Part shown: positions 32,042-39,664 of the stretch, in pieces | How positions within the stretch are numbered: position 1 is the stretch's first letter | How the letters are laid out: each line of letters opens with the position of its first letter | DNA from: Rhodococcus tukisamuensis NBRC 100609 | GTDB taxonomy: Bacteria; Actinomycetota; Actinomycetes; Mycobacteriales; Mycobacteriaceae | Direction: 5' to 3' | DNA length: 64,000 nt | Assembly: GCF_001894985.1 (NCBI RefSeq) | Contig: NZ_BCXG01000020.1 | Span: forward strand, 30,086-94,085 | The notes under the pieces: generated by a model | Databases searched by the model: none | The model's input: only the letters and a program-made list of their open reading frames with translations | Told to the model about the DNA's origin: nothing | Made by a program: the position numbers and the translations under genes

Positions 32042-33054
32042 GGCGTCACCCTCCTGGAAATCCGCTCGACACTGCGCAGTCGGACCGGGGCCGACCGCGG
32101 GTTGTCCGCCATCTCTTCCTCGCTCGCCCGCTCGGCACCTCGGGTCAGGAACTCGAACTCCGGACCCATGCCCGGCAGCTCCATCGGAAGGCCTTCCGGG
32201 CTACGGGATTTGGTGCGCGGGGTCAGTTCCTGCTTGACCAGCCGGTCTTCGAGTGACTGGTACGACATGAACACCACCCGACCGCCGACCGCGAGCGAGT
32301 CCAGTGCGGCGGGGATCGCGGCGCGCAACGAGTCCAGCTCGCCGTTGACCTCGACCCGCAGCGCCTGGAAGGTGCGCTTGGCCGGGTGTCCGCCGGTGCG
32401 CCGGGTGGCCGCGGGAATCGAGGCGTACAACACCTCGACCAGCTGGGCACTCGTGGTGAACGGCTCGATCTGCCTGCGACGCAACACCTCCGAAGCGATC
32501 CGGCCGGCAAAGCGCTCCTCGCCGTAGGTGCTGAGCACTCGGGCCAGTTCACCGTGACTGTAGGTGTTGAGGATGTCGGCGGCGGTCAACCCGCGGGTGG
32601 GGTCCATCCGCATGTCGAGCGGCGCATCGACCGAGTAGGCGAACCCCCGCTCGGCCTCGTCCAACTGCATCGACGAGACGCCGAGGTCGAAAAGGATGCC
32701 GTGCACCGACCCGGTCGGCGGCAGGCCGGCCTGCTCGAGTGCATCGACGATGCCGTCGTACCTGGTGTGCACCAACGTGATCCGGTCCCGGTACGGCTCG
32801 AGGCGAGCGCCTGCCTTGGCCAGGGCCGAGGGGTCGCGGTCGAGTCCGATCAGGTGCAGCCCCGGGTAGGTGCGCAGGAAGTGCTCGGAGTGACCACCGA
32901 GACCGAGGGTGGCGTCGATCATCACGGCACCGGATGCGTCGGCCGACTCGCGGGTCAATGCCGGGGACAGGAGTTCGTCCGCTCGACCGAGCATGACCGG
33001 GACGTGACCGAACTCGCCAGTGGGGGCGGATTCGCCGGCCTCGTCGTCCACCAT
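32038..33054 (-). CDS. rsmH: 16S rRNA C1402 N4-methyltransferase
   Basis: A 338-residue SAM-dependent methyltransferase (MraW/RsmH). The start is ATG 33054 behind CGGAGGCAGCA; the frame stays open to 33204, but the extension overlaps the mraZ-rsmH gap and lacks homology. HVPVML opens the domain, [14 protein letters not shown] is the SAM-binding loop, and [10 protein letters not shown] and [11 protein letters not shown] are family motifs. It methylates N4 of C1402 near the ribosomal P site. It is separated from mraZ by 166 bases with no obvious terminator. Confidence 0.96.
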   Translation of the reverse strand: MVDDEAGESAPTGEFGHVPVMLGRADELLSPALTRESADASGAVMIDATLGLGGHSEHFLRTYPGLHLIGLDRDPSALAKAGARLEPYRDRITLVHTRYDGIVDALEQAGLPPTGSVHGILFDLGVSSMQLDEAERGFAYSVDAPLDMRMDPTRGLTAADILNTYSHGELARVLSTYGEERFAGRIASEVLRRRQIEPFTTSAQLVEVLYASIPAATRRTGGHPAKRTFQALRVEVNGELDSLRAAIPAALDSLAVGGRVVFMSYQSLEDRLVKQELTPRTKSRSPEGLPMELPGMGPEFEFLTRGAERASEEEMADNPRSAPVRLRSVERISRRVTP

Positions 33055-33220
33055 TGCTGCCTCCGGGTCTTCTGGTCGTGTCTGCGGGCGCTGACAATCA
33101 CGAAGGTGATCTGGGGCGAATGACTCGGGGTCCCTGTCCGATTGACCAAACCTGGCGCTGGGGAAGTGCGTCAGGGTCGGTGTCGGGCAGAGGCCTCGCG
33201 GCACTCGCCGTTGTCGTGAA

Positions 33221-33652
33221 CTACAGGATCTCGCTCAGAGGTTCGGATCTGGCCTGGGAGTAGTTCTCTTCGTTCTCGTCGGAATACGTCTGCCACACCT
33301 GGGCATCCCAGATCTCGAGGAAATCGATCTGTCCGATCACCACGCACTCCTTGGACAACCCGGCATAACGCCGGTGGTCCGCGGAGAGGGTGATCCGTCC
33401 CTGAGCATCGGGATGCTGCTCGTCGGCGCCGGCCGCGAGGCCACGCACGAAGGCCCTGGCGTCCGGATCGGTCCGCGACACCGCCGCGGCCCGGCGGGCC
33501 ATCGCGACGAACTCGTCGCGGGGATACACCGCGAGGCTGTGGTCGAGACCCTTGGTGACCATCAACCCCCCCGCCAGTGCATCCCGGTACTTCGCGGGCA
33601 ACGTCAGCCGCCCCTTGTCGTCGAGCTTCGGCGTGTGGGTACCGAGAAACAT
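33221..33652 (-). CDS. mraZ: MraZ transcriptional regulator of the dcw cluster
   Basis: A 143-residue protein of two SpoVT/AbrB-like swapped-hairpin repeats. [16 protein letters not shown] begins repeat one and ISLS-type strands ([15 protein letters not shown]) repeat two. The start is ATG 33652 with GTGGAGGTGGCGAGG in front; an earlier GTG at 33667 lies inside that ribosome site. MraZ binds repeats in its own promoter and represses the division operon (established in E. coli and other species). Matching repeats are present at 33738-33762. It is the first gene of the cluster. Confidence 0.96.
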   Translation of the reverse strand: MFLGTHTPKLDDKGRLTLPAKYRDALAGGLMVTKGLDHSLAVYPRDEFVAMARRAAAVSRTDPDARAFVRGLAAGADEQHPDAQGRITLSADHRRYAGLSKECVVIGQIDFLEIWDAQVWQTYSDENEENYSQARSEPLSEIL

Positions 33653-33737
33653 CCTCGCCACCTCCACATTGCGTTGCCGATCTCGTACCCGATTTCGAAC
33701 GCCCTATGCCCTGCGGTTCACCTTCCCAACCGCTGCG

Positions 33738-33762
33738 CACCACGTTACCCCACTTTGCCCCA
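33738..33762 (-). promoter_or_regulatory. MraZ-binding repeats upstream of mraZ
   Basis: Three pentamers on the minus strand, TGGGG (33762-33758), TGGGG (33752-33748) and TGGTG (33742-33738), are spaced exactly ten bases apart with five-base gaps. This is the TGGGN direct-repeat layout known for MraZ operators. They begin 86 bases upstream of the mraZ start. Confidence 0.82.
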
Positions 33763-33996
33763 CGTTCAAGGACAACACACGACCGATTCCAGCCAATTTG
33801 CGAGAAGTGTGCTGGTCACAGAGGTGGCGAGAAGTGGGGAGAATTTCTGCGACGTGCGCCACTGCCCGGGAGTTCGATTCAGACCCCTCCCGGGACCGCA
33901 CGAAACGACCAGGTCAGGACCCCGCGGCCGGACTCCGGCCAGCCCCCGACGGACCCGCGGGGGGACGGTGGGGAATGTGGAGGCCGACACGAAAAA

Positions 33997-34023
33997 GGCG
34001 CGACACCTGTTCGGTGTCGCGCC
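33997..34023 (-). terminator. intrinsic terminator after the DUF3040 gene
   Basis: An 11-bp perfect hairpin (33997-34007 with 34013-34023, loop of five) is followed on the minus strand by TTTTT (33996-33992). It stands 62 bases past the DUF3040 stop and insulates mraZ from upstream transcription. The rest of the 33653-34084 gap shows only the MraZ repeats and weak AT-rich patches. Confidence 0.9.
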
Positions 34024-34084
34024 CTTGGTCTTTTCGACGTGCGGTCTTGTCGGCGTGCGCCCGGGACTCACCCGGCCGGCACGG

Positions 34085-34522
34085 TCACTCCTGTTCGAAC
34101 CTCCGCTTGAACCGATCCTCCATGCGGGACGAGAACCCGCCGCCCTTTCGGCCGTCGTTGTGCTTGCCGGTACTGGGATGCTTACCGGCACTGGGCCGCT
34201 GCGCGGACCCGGCACCCTCGTCATGCACTGCCGAGAGACCCTGCTTCGACCCTCGCATGAGGAACAGGACCCCGGCTCCAAACATCACTGCGAAACCGAG
34301 CAGGCTGATGATGGGGAAACCACCCGGCTTGACGGGTAGTGCTACCCCGGCGACCAGAAGAACCAGACCCAGGAACAGCAATGCCCCCGCCTGCAGGCGA
34401 CGCTTGCTCGAGGCGGCACGCATTCGGCCTCCCCTTACAGAGGAGGCAAACTTTGGGTCTTCGGCGTAGAGAGCGCTCTCGATCTGATCGAGCATCCGCT
34501 GCTCGTGCTCGGAGAGTGGCAC
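34085..34522 (-). CDS. DUF3040 membrane protein (Rv2169c family)
   Basis: A 145-residue protein beginning MPLSEHEQRMLDQIE, the diagnostic head of the DUF3040 family. A short helical cytoplasmic part, two adjacent transmembrane helices (about 44-62 and 69-88) and a basic, Gly/Lys-rich tail follow. Function is unknown; the gene is conserved upstream of mraZ in Mycobacteriales. It starts at GTG 34522 behind GGGGGAGGTACC. A dyad and a half-site at 34609-34654 may regulate it. Confidence 0.9.
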   Translation of the reverse strand: MPLSEHEQRMLDQIESALYAEDPKFASSVRGGRMRAASSKRRLQAGALLFLGLVLLVAGVALPVKPGGFPIISLLGFAVMFGAGVLFLMRGSKQGLSAVHDEGAGSAQRPSAGKHPSTGKHNDGRKGGGFSSRMEDRFKRRFEQE

Positions 34523-34608
34523 GGTACCTCCCCCGGCACTAAATGGTGGCGGCCAGTTCGTTGGGACGACTGGCCGGTTGCCGTCGTTCGCGGCTACCTG
34601 GAGTCCAT

Positions 34609-34654
34609 ACTACGAGTACTCGCAGTGGCGTACCACCTACATCCCACTACGAGT
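34609..34654. promoter_or_regulatory. operator-like dyad and half-site upstream of the DUF3040 gene
   Basis: ACTACGAGT at 34609-34617 abuts ACTCGCAGT at 34618-34626, forming an 18-base dyad with a single mismatch pair. A second exact ACTACGAGT lies at 34646-34654. They sit about 90-130 bases upstream of the DUF3040 start, where the sequence becomes AT-rich (CGCGAATCAATTTTCG). The regulator is unknown. Confidence 0.45.
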
Positions 34655-34690
34655 CGCGAATCAATTTTCGAATCCCCCGCGGATCGCCTG

Positions 34691-35263
34691 TCAGGCAGAC
34701 CTCCCCACGATCGAACCCGCGGCCGGACGACGCACGAGGCCGTCGCGGAGGTACTCCTCGACGGCCGTCAGGAACTGCGACACCTCCCGGTGAAACCGGT
34801 CCGCCTCGCCCCAGGTGACGGTGCACGAGATCCCCGCCTCGATCGCCGCGCGGGTGGCCGAATGGCCGGCGAGGTACTCCGCCCAGTCCGCCAACTCCGG
34901 CTCCGCCCGGGCCAGCAGCACCCAGGCACTACGCGAGCCCGGCCGGCGCCGGACCGCGTCGTCCCGCCGGCCACCGAGCGCCGCCGCCGCGCCCCGCAAC
35001 GCGGCCAGGTACGCCGTGCGGAACCGGTCCGCGGCGTCGCGGGCGCCCGCCGCCTCGGCCAGCAGGCCGTCCGCCCGGTCCAGCAGGGTGCGCGCCTGCG
35101 GCGAGAGCGACGGCGGGCGCAGGCTCGCCGCGCCGCCCCTCGCCGGCACACCACCCGCACCGGCGCCAGACGAGCCGGAAACCTCGGGAACGGGGACACT
35201 CGAACCAGGGAAACTTGGACCTGGCACACCGCCGGCACGGGCCGCCTCACGTCGACCGTCCAT
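34691..35263 (-). CDS. SAV_6107-type HEPN-domain protein
   Basis: A 190-residue protein. The start chosen is ATG 35263 behind GGGAGGTGTGCGGCAG; an upstream ATG at 35296 is possible. The first roughly 55 residues are Pro/Gly/Ser-rich and look disordered. The rest is an all-alpha domain: LLDRADGLLAEA, FRTAYLAALRGAAA, SAWVLLARAEPELADWAEY and REVSQFLTAVEEYL. This matches the SAV_6107 HEPN family of actinobacteria. HEPN folds often act as RNases, but the R-x4-6-H motif is not obvious here. It diverges from the GNAT gene across an inverted repeat. Confidence 0.75.
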   Translation of the reverse strand: MDGRREAARAGGVPGPSFPGSSVPVPEVSGSSGAGAGGVPARGGAASLRPPSLSPQARTLLDRADGLLAEAAGARDAADRFRTAYLAALRGAAAALGGRRDDAVRRRPGSRSAWVLLARAEPELADWAEYLAGHSATRAAIEAGISCTVTWGEADRFHREVSQFLTAVEEYLRDGLVRRPAAGSIVGRSA

Positions 35264-35345
35264 CTGCCGCACACCTCCCGCGTCACTGCGCCGCACCGGA
35301 GGGGTTCGGCACCGCCGTCACCACTCGACATGGCCTCGGGGCCGG

Positions 35346-35384
35346 GATCCGGCGAAGCCCGCTTCCCTCGTGCTTCGCCGGATC
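35346..35384. repeat. 13-bp perfect inverted repeat between divergent HEPN and GNAT genes
   Basis: GATCCGGCGAAGC (35346-35358) is repeated inverted at 35372-35384 with a 13-base spacer. It lies 82 bases upstream of the HEPN start and about 70 upstream of the GNAT start, in the only shared control region. It could be an operator or a transcript hairpin. The stretch after it, ATTCAATATAGC (35411-35422), is the AT-richest patch and could hold a -10 element for the plus strand. Confidence 0.6.
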
Positions 35385-35453
35385 GTCGGCATCGAACACT
35401 CGTTCGACGTATTCAATATAGCTGCACCCACCGACATGTCGTCAAGAGAGAGG

Positions 35454-36050
35454 GTGAGTCCGGTCGGCACCAACACCACCCCCCACATCGTCGAGCTGTC
35501 CGCACCGCAGCTGCGCAGCCGCCTCGACGAGGCCCTCGCCGTCTACATCAAGGCGATGGGCTACCCGGACGGCACCGAACGGCACCGAGCTCCGATGTGG
35601 ACCGAACACACCGCGCGCCCCGGCTGGCGTGGCGTCGCCGCACTGCTCCCCGAGGAGACCTCCCCCGAACGCGACGTCCTGGTCGGCATCTCCTACGGCT
35701 ACCGCGGCGGACCGCACCAGTGGTGGCACCAACAGGTACGCCAGGGACTGCGCCGGTCCGGGGCCACCGAGGAACAGGTGCACGCGATCCTCGACGACTA
35801 CTTCGAACTCACCGAGCTGCACGTCTCGCCGCTGGCCCAGGGCCACCGCACCGGCGAGGCGCTGCTGCGCAGGCTGCTCGACGGCCGCCCCGAGTCCACC
35901 GTCCTGCTGTCGACCCCCGAAGTGCACGGGGAGGACAACCGCGCCTGGCGGCTCTACCGCCGACTCGGATTCACCGACGTGGTGCGGCATTTCACCTTCG
36001 CCGGCGACAGCAGGCCGTTCGCGGTGCTGGGCCGCCGGCTTCCGCTGTGA
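35454..36050 (+). CDS. GNAT-family acetyltransferase (Rv2170-like)
   Basis: A 198-residue GNAT enzyme, chosen from GTG 35454 directly behind AAGAGAGAG; ATG 35436 in the same frame is the alternative, and the open frame further up is antisense to the HEPN gene. LHVSPLAQGHRTGEALLRRLL is the acetyl-CoA pyrophosphate loop (motif A) and NRAWRLYRRLGFTDVVRHF the motif B region. The syntenic M. tuberculosis Rv2170 is a lysine acetyltransferase acting on metabolic enzymes, which suggests but does not prove the same role. crtO follows 19 bases later. Confidence 0.88.
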   Translation: MSPVGTNTTPHIVELSAPQLRSRLDEALAVYIKAMGYPDGTERHRAPMWTEHTARPGWRGVAALLPEETSPERDVLVGISYGYRGGPHQWWHQQVRQGLRRSGATEEQVHAILDDYFELTELHVSPLAQGHRTGEALLRRLLDGRPESTVLLSTPEVHGEDNRAWRLYRRLGFTDVVRHFTFAGDSRPFAVLGRRLPL

Positions 36051-36069
36051 CCGGCGATAGCCTGTCCAC

Positions 36070-37647
36070 ATGATCGACGCGGTGGTAGTGGGTTCCGGAC
36101 ACAATGCGCTCGTCTCGGCGTGCTACCTGGCCCGGGCCGGGTGGTCCGTCGAGGTACTCGAGCGCGACACCGTGCTCGGCGGCGCGGTCTCCACGGTCGA
36201 GCGGTTCCCCGGCCACCAGGTGGACCGCGGGTCGTCCGCGCACATCATGATCCGGCACACCGGCATCATCGAGGAGCTCGAGCTCGCCGACCACGGGCTG
36301 CGGTACCTCGACTGCGACCCCTGGGCCTTCGCCCCCGCTCCCCCGGCCTCCGGGCTGCCCGGCATCGTCTTCCACCGCGACCTCGACGCCACCTGCGCGT
36401 CGATCGCCGCCGCCTGCGGGGCCACCGACGCCCGGGCGTACCTGCGCTTCGTCGAGACCTGGGGTCCGCGGACGGCCAGCGTCATGCGCGCCTTCTCTGC
36501 CCCGCCGACCGGTGGCCGGTTGGCCCGCTCGTTCTGGGGGCTCGACACCGGCGACGGCGCCACGGCACTCTCCCGGGAGTTCCTGCAGTCCGGGGACGCG
36601 CTCCTGGACCACTACTTCGACGACGAGCGACTCAAGGCCGCCCTCGCCTGGTTCGGCGCCCAGTCCGGGCCGCCGATGTCCGAGCCCGGCACCGCGCCGA
36701 TGGTCGGCTTCGCGGCCCTGATGCACACCCTGCCGCCGGGCCGGGCGGTCGGCGGCAGCGGCGCACTCACCCGCGCCCTCGCCTCCCGGCTGACCGCAGA
36801 CGGCGGCACCGTCCGCCTCGGCGACGCGGTGACCGAGCTGCGCCGCGGCCCCGACGGCTGGACCACCCGCACCGAGCAGGGCCGGGAGGTGCGTTCGCGG
36901 GTGGTCGTCGCCGGCTGCCACATCCTGGCGACGCTGGACCTGCTCGAGCGCGGCGGCCACGACCCCGCGCAGCTGGCGGACTGGCGGCGCCGGATCCGGG
37001 TGGGGCCCGGAATCGGCATGGTGCTGCGGCTCGGCACCGACGCGCTGCCGCAGTACCCCAGCGCGCCCGATGACGCCGCCGTCACCTCCGGCCTGCAACT
37101 GCTGGTCTCCGACCGCGCACAGCTGCGACTGGCCCACGGCGCGGCGCTGGCCGGCGAGCTGCCGCCCACCCCCGCGGTGCTGGCGATGAGCTTCAGCGGG
37201 ATCGACCCGAGCCTGTCGCCTGCCGGTGAGCACCAGGTGACGCTGTGGTCGCAGTGGCACCCGTACGCGCTGAGCGGGGGCCGCGCCTGGTCCGACCTGG
37301 CGGAGTCGGAGGGCGACCGGATCGTCGCCGAGATCGACCGTCTGGCCCCGGGGTTCACCGGCTCGGTGCGACACCGGCTGGTCCAGACGCCCGCGGACCT
37401 CGAGTCCGAGATGGGACTGATCGGCGGGAACGTGATGCATGTGGAGATGTCGCTGGACCAGATGTTCATGTGGCGGCCGCTCCCCGAGCTCTCCGGCCAG
37501 CGGGTGCCCGACGCGACCGGGCTGTACCTGACCGGGGCCTCGACTCACCCCGGCGGCGGCGTGTCCGGGTCGAGTGGGCGCAGCGCCGCCCGGATCGCAC
37601 TCTCCGACGCCCGATTCGGGCGGTTGCGCAGGCTCGCACGCCGGTGA
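36070..37647 (+). CDS. crtO: CrtO-type carotenoid ketolase (FAD-dependent)
   Basis: A 525-residue flavoprotein of the phytoene-desaturase superfamily. The dinucleotide-binding fold opens VVVGSGHNALVSACYLARAG with E at its end (VEVLERD), followed by GGAVSTVERFPG. The C-terminal FAD motif is GLYLTGASTHPGGGVSG. The whole sequence, including DRGSSAHIMIRHTGIIEEL and SGPPMSEPGTAPMVGFAAL, corresponds to the Rhodococcus erythropolis beta-carotene ketolase CrtO as I remember it, which adds 4-keto groups to carotenoids. Other superfamily members (for example PYROXD2-like) are possible but less likely, given crtE, crtI and crtB nearby. Confidence 0.85.
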   Translation: MIDAVVVGSGHNALVSACYLARAGWSVEVLERDTVLGGAVSTVERFPGHQVDRGSSAHIMIRHTGIIEELELADHGLRYLDCDPWAFAPAPPASGLPGIVFHRDLDATCASIAAACGATDARAYLRFVETWGPRTASVMRAFSAPPTGGRLARSFWGLDTGDGATALSREFLQSGDALLDHYFDDERLKAALAWFGAQSGPPMSEPGTAPMVGFAALMHTLPPGRAVGGSGALTRALASRLTADGGTVRLGDAVTELRRGPDGWTTRTEQGREVRSRVVVAGCHILATLDLLERGGHDPAQLADWRRRIRVGPGIGMVLRLGTDALPQYPSAPDDAAVTSGLQLLVSDRAQLRLAHGAALAGELPPTPAVLAMSFSGIDPSLSPAGEHQVTLWSQWHPYALSGGRAWSDLAESEGDRIVAEIDRLAPGFTGSVRHRLVQTPADLESEMGLIGGNVMHVEMSLDQMFMWRPLPELSGQRVPDATGLYLTGASTHPGGGVSGSSGRSAARIALSDARFGRLRRLARR

Positions 37648-37718
37648 GCACACCACTCGCGCGGCGCGGCGCGGACCTACCGCCTGACACCCAAGGTGCG
37701 GGCTGGCACCATGTCGAT

Positions 37719-38456
37719 GTGTCGCTGCCATCTGCTGTGTCGTTGCCCCCCGCTCCCGCCCGTGCCGGACGTCCGTCCCGCGCACGCCTGTTCGCTGTGT
37801 CCGCACTCCTGCTGATCTGTGTCCCGCTTCTCAGCGGTTGCCTGCGGGTTCAGGTTTCGATGGGAGTCTCCCCCGACGACCGGGTGTCCGGGCAGATCGT
37901 CGTGGCGACGGTCCCCGCCGACAGCAAGGACGTCGGACCGCAACTGACCCCGTCGGACTCGTTGGAGAGCAAGGTCCGGGTGCAGGAGTACCGCCAGGAC
38001 GGCTTCGTCGGCAGCCAGGCGTTCTTCAGCAACCTCACCTTCGGCGAGGTCCAGCAGCTGGGCTCGATGTCCAGCCGGACCGGCAATGCGCTCCAGCTGA
38101 ACTTCCAGCGAGCGGGTGATGTCGTGACGCTCGACGGCAAGGCCGACCTCAAGGCCGTGCCCGACGGCAGCGACATCCAGTTCAGCATCGCGTTCCCGGC
38201 CCGGGTGGCGACCACCAACGGAACCCGCGACGGCGATTCGATCGTCACCTGGAAGCTGACGCCCGGCGAGGTCAACACCATGCGGGCCGAGGTTCGGTAC
38301 GCCGACCCGAGCACCCGCGGATTCGCCGGCTGGGCCGGCATCGTCGCCGGCGTCACGCTCGGCGTGGCGCTGATCATCGGCGCGATGGGCTACCTGGCGC
38401 GCGACCGCTCGCCGCGCTTCTCCGACGACCGGGCCGAGGACAAGACCAGCGCCTGA
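37719..38456 (+). CDS. lppM: LppM-family lipoprotein
   Basis: A 245-residue protein from GTG 37719; GTG 37737 is an alternative. The signal peptide ends in lipobox LLSGC. The extracellular domain starts RVQVSMGVSPDDRVSGQIVVA and is beta-rich. A C-terminal transmembrane helix (GWAGIVAGVTLGVALIIGAM) and a short charged tail end it, an unusual double anchor characteristic of LppM (Rv2171, DUF3153). In M. tuberculosis LppM affects phagosome maturation; its biochemical role is not known. Same position relative to the GNAT gene and metF as in M. tuberculosis, with crtO inserted between. Confidence 0.92.
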   Translation: MSLPSAVSLPPAPARAGRPSRARLFAVSALLLICVPLLSGCLRVQVSMGVSPDDRVSGQIVVATVPADSKDVGPQLTPSDSLESKVRVQEYRQDGFVGSQAFFSNLTFGEVQQLGSMSSRTGNALQLNFQRAGDVVTLDGKADLKAVPDGSDIQFSIAFPARVATTNGTRDGDSIVTWKLTPGEVNTMRAEVRYADPSTRGFAGWAGIVAGVTLGVALIIGAMGYLARDRSPRFSDDRAEDKTSA

Positions 38457-38462
38457 CCCGTC

Positions 38463-38487
38463 CCCCGGCCGGTTGCCCCGGCCGGGG
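38463..38487. terminator. GC-rich hairpin between convergent lppM and metF
   Basis: CCCCGGCC (38463-38470) pairs with GGCCGGGG (38480-38487) around a nine-base loop, seven bases past the lppM stop. There is no U-tract. It could serve both converging genes. Confidence 0.5.
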
Positions 38488-38498
38488 ATCGTGCCCGT

Positions 38499-38535
38499 CA
38501 GCGGTTCAGCAGTTCAGCGGTTCAGCAGTTCAGCG
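38499..38535. repeat. 16-bp tandem repeat at the 3' end of metF
   Basis: CAGCGGTTCAGCAGTT occurs at 38499-38514 and identically at 38515-38530, with a partial third copy to 38535. Each unit is itself two imperfect octamers (TTCAGCRG). The metF stop codon (38532-38530) lies at the boundary, and the repeats place several further in-line TGA trinucleotides just downstream. Likely a slippage product. Confidence 0.8.
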
Positions 38536-39525
38536 AGCGCCGGCGGATGCCACCGGGGACTCGGCAGGCGCCGATGCCAGCCCGAGTCGGGTGAGCACCT
38601 CGCGGGTGGCCCGCGCGAAGTTCAGCGTGATGAAGTGCAGGCACGGCGCGCCCTCCGCGATCAGCCGCTCGCCGAGTTCGGTGGCCACCGAGATGCCGAT
38701 CTCCCGCACCGCGGCCCGGTCCTCCTCCGGCCCGTTGCCCGCCGCCCGGTCCAGCCGCTCCTCCAGGGAACGCGGCAGCCGGGACCCGGAGAGCTCCACC
38801 ATCCGCTTGACCGACCGCAGCGAGGTGATCGGCATGATCTCCGGGATGATCGGCTTCGCGCCCTGCTCGGGGTCCAGGCGCGCGACCCGGTCCCGCAGCC
38901 GCAGGTAGTCGTCGACGTCGAAGAACATCTGGGTGATCGAGTACTCGGCCCCGGCCCGCAGCTTCGAGACCAGGTACCGGGTGTCGTGGTCGAGGTCAGG
39001 CGCCCGGTGGTGCCCCTCCGGGAACGACGCCACACCGACGTGGAAGTCGCCGAGGTCGCGGACCAGCCGGACCAGTTCCTCCGCGTACTCGACGCCGTCG
39101 GGATGCTTGTGCCACTCGCCGAGCGGATCGCCCGGCGGGTCGCCGCGCAGCACCAGGATGTTGCTGATCCCGCGGTCCGCGTACGCGCCGACCATGGCCC
39201 GCAACTCGTCGACGCTGTGGCCCACCGCGGTCAGGTGCGCGACCGGCAACAGGGTGGTCTGCTCGGCCAGGTCGCCGGTGATCCGCACCGTCCGGTCCCG
39301 CGTCGACCCACCCGCGCCGTAGGTCATCGACACGAATGCCGGCCCCAGCCCCTCGAACGTGCGGACGGCACGCCACAGGCGCGCCTCGGCATCGGCATCG
39401 CGCGGCGGCGAGAACTCCACAGAGAACGGGATCCGGCCCGAAACGGAGCCGATCCGGTCCACGATCGACGGTGTCCGCGTCACCCAACCGTCGCTGGACC
39501 GCCCCCTGACTGCATCAAATGTCAC
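38530..39525 (-). CDS. metF: methylenetetrahydrofolate reductase
   Basis: A 331-residue TIM-barrel flavoenzyme starting at GTG 39525. It reduces 5,10-methylene-THF to 5-methyl-THF for methionine synthesis. FSVEFSPPRD carries the catalytic Glu. MTYGAGGSTRDRT, ILVLRGDPP and FPEGHHRAP are MTHFR motifs, with ITQMFFDVDDY and PIIPEIMPI later. Corresponds to Rv2172c, a divergent actinobacterial MTHFR. It is transcribed away from crtE; the two start about 140 bases apart. Confidence 0.93.
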   Translation of the reverse strand: MTFDAVRGRSSDGWVTRTPSIVDRIGSVSGRIPFSVEFSPPRDADAEARLWRAVRTFEGLGPAFVSMTYGAGGSTRDRTVRITGDLAEQTTLLPVAHLTAVGHSVDELRAMVGAYADRGISNILVLRGDPPGDPLGEWHKHPDGVEYAEELVRLVRDLGDFHVGVASFPEGHHRAPDLDHDTRYLVSKLRAGAEYSITQMFFDVDDYLRLRDRVARLDPEQGAKPIIPEIMPITSLRSVKRMVELSGSRLPRSLEERLDRAAGNGPEEDRAAVREIGISVATELGERLIAEGAPCLHFITLNFARATREVLTRLGLASAPAESPVASAGAR

Positions 39526-39664
39526 CGCCCAAGCATAGTGGCGGCAGTTCGAGACAATGCGCGGCGACCACTAAGGTGGGCGTCACGAGCACGTTCGGTG
39601 GGCGCATCCCCCCGGCAGCTACCGCCCCGGGGCGCCGCCCCGGACCTCTACTCAGGAGCGCACC

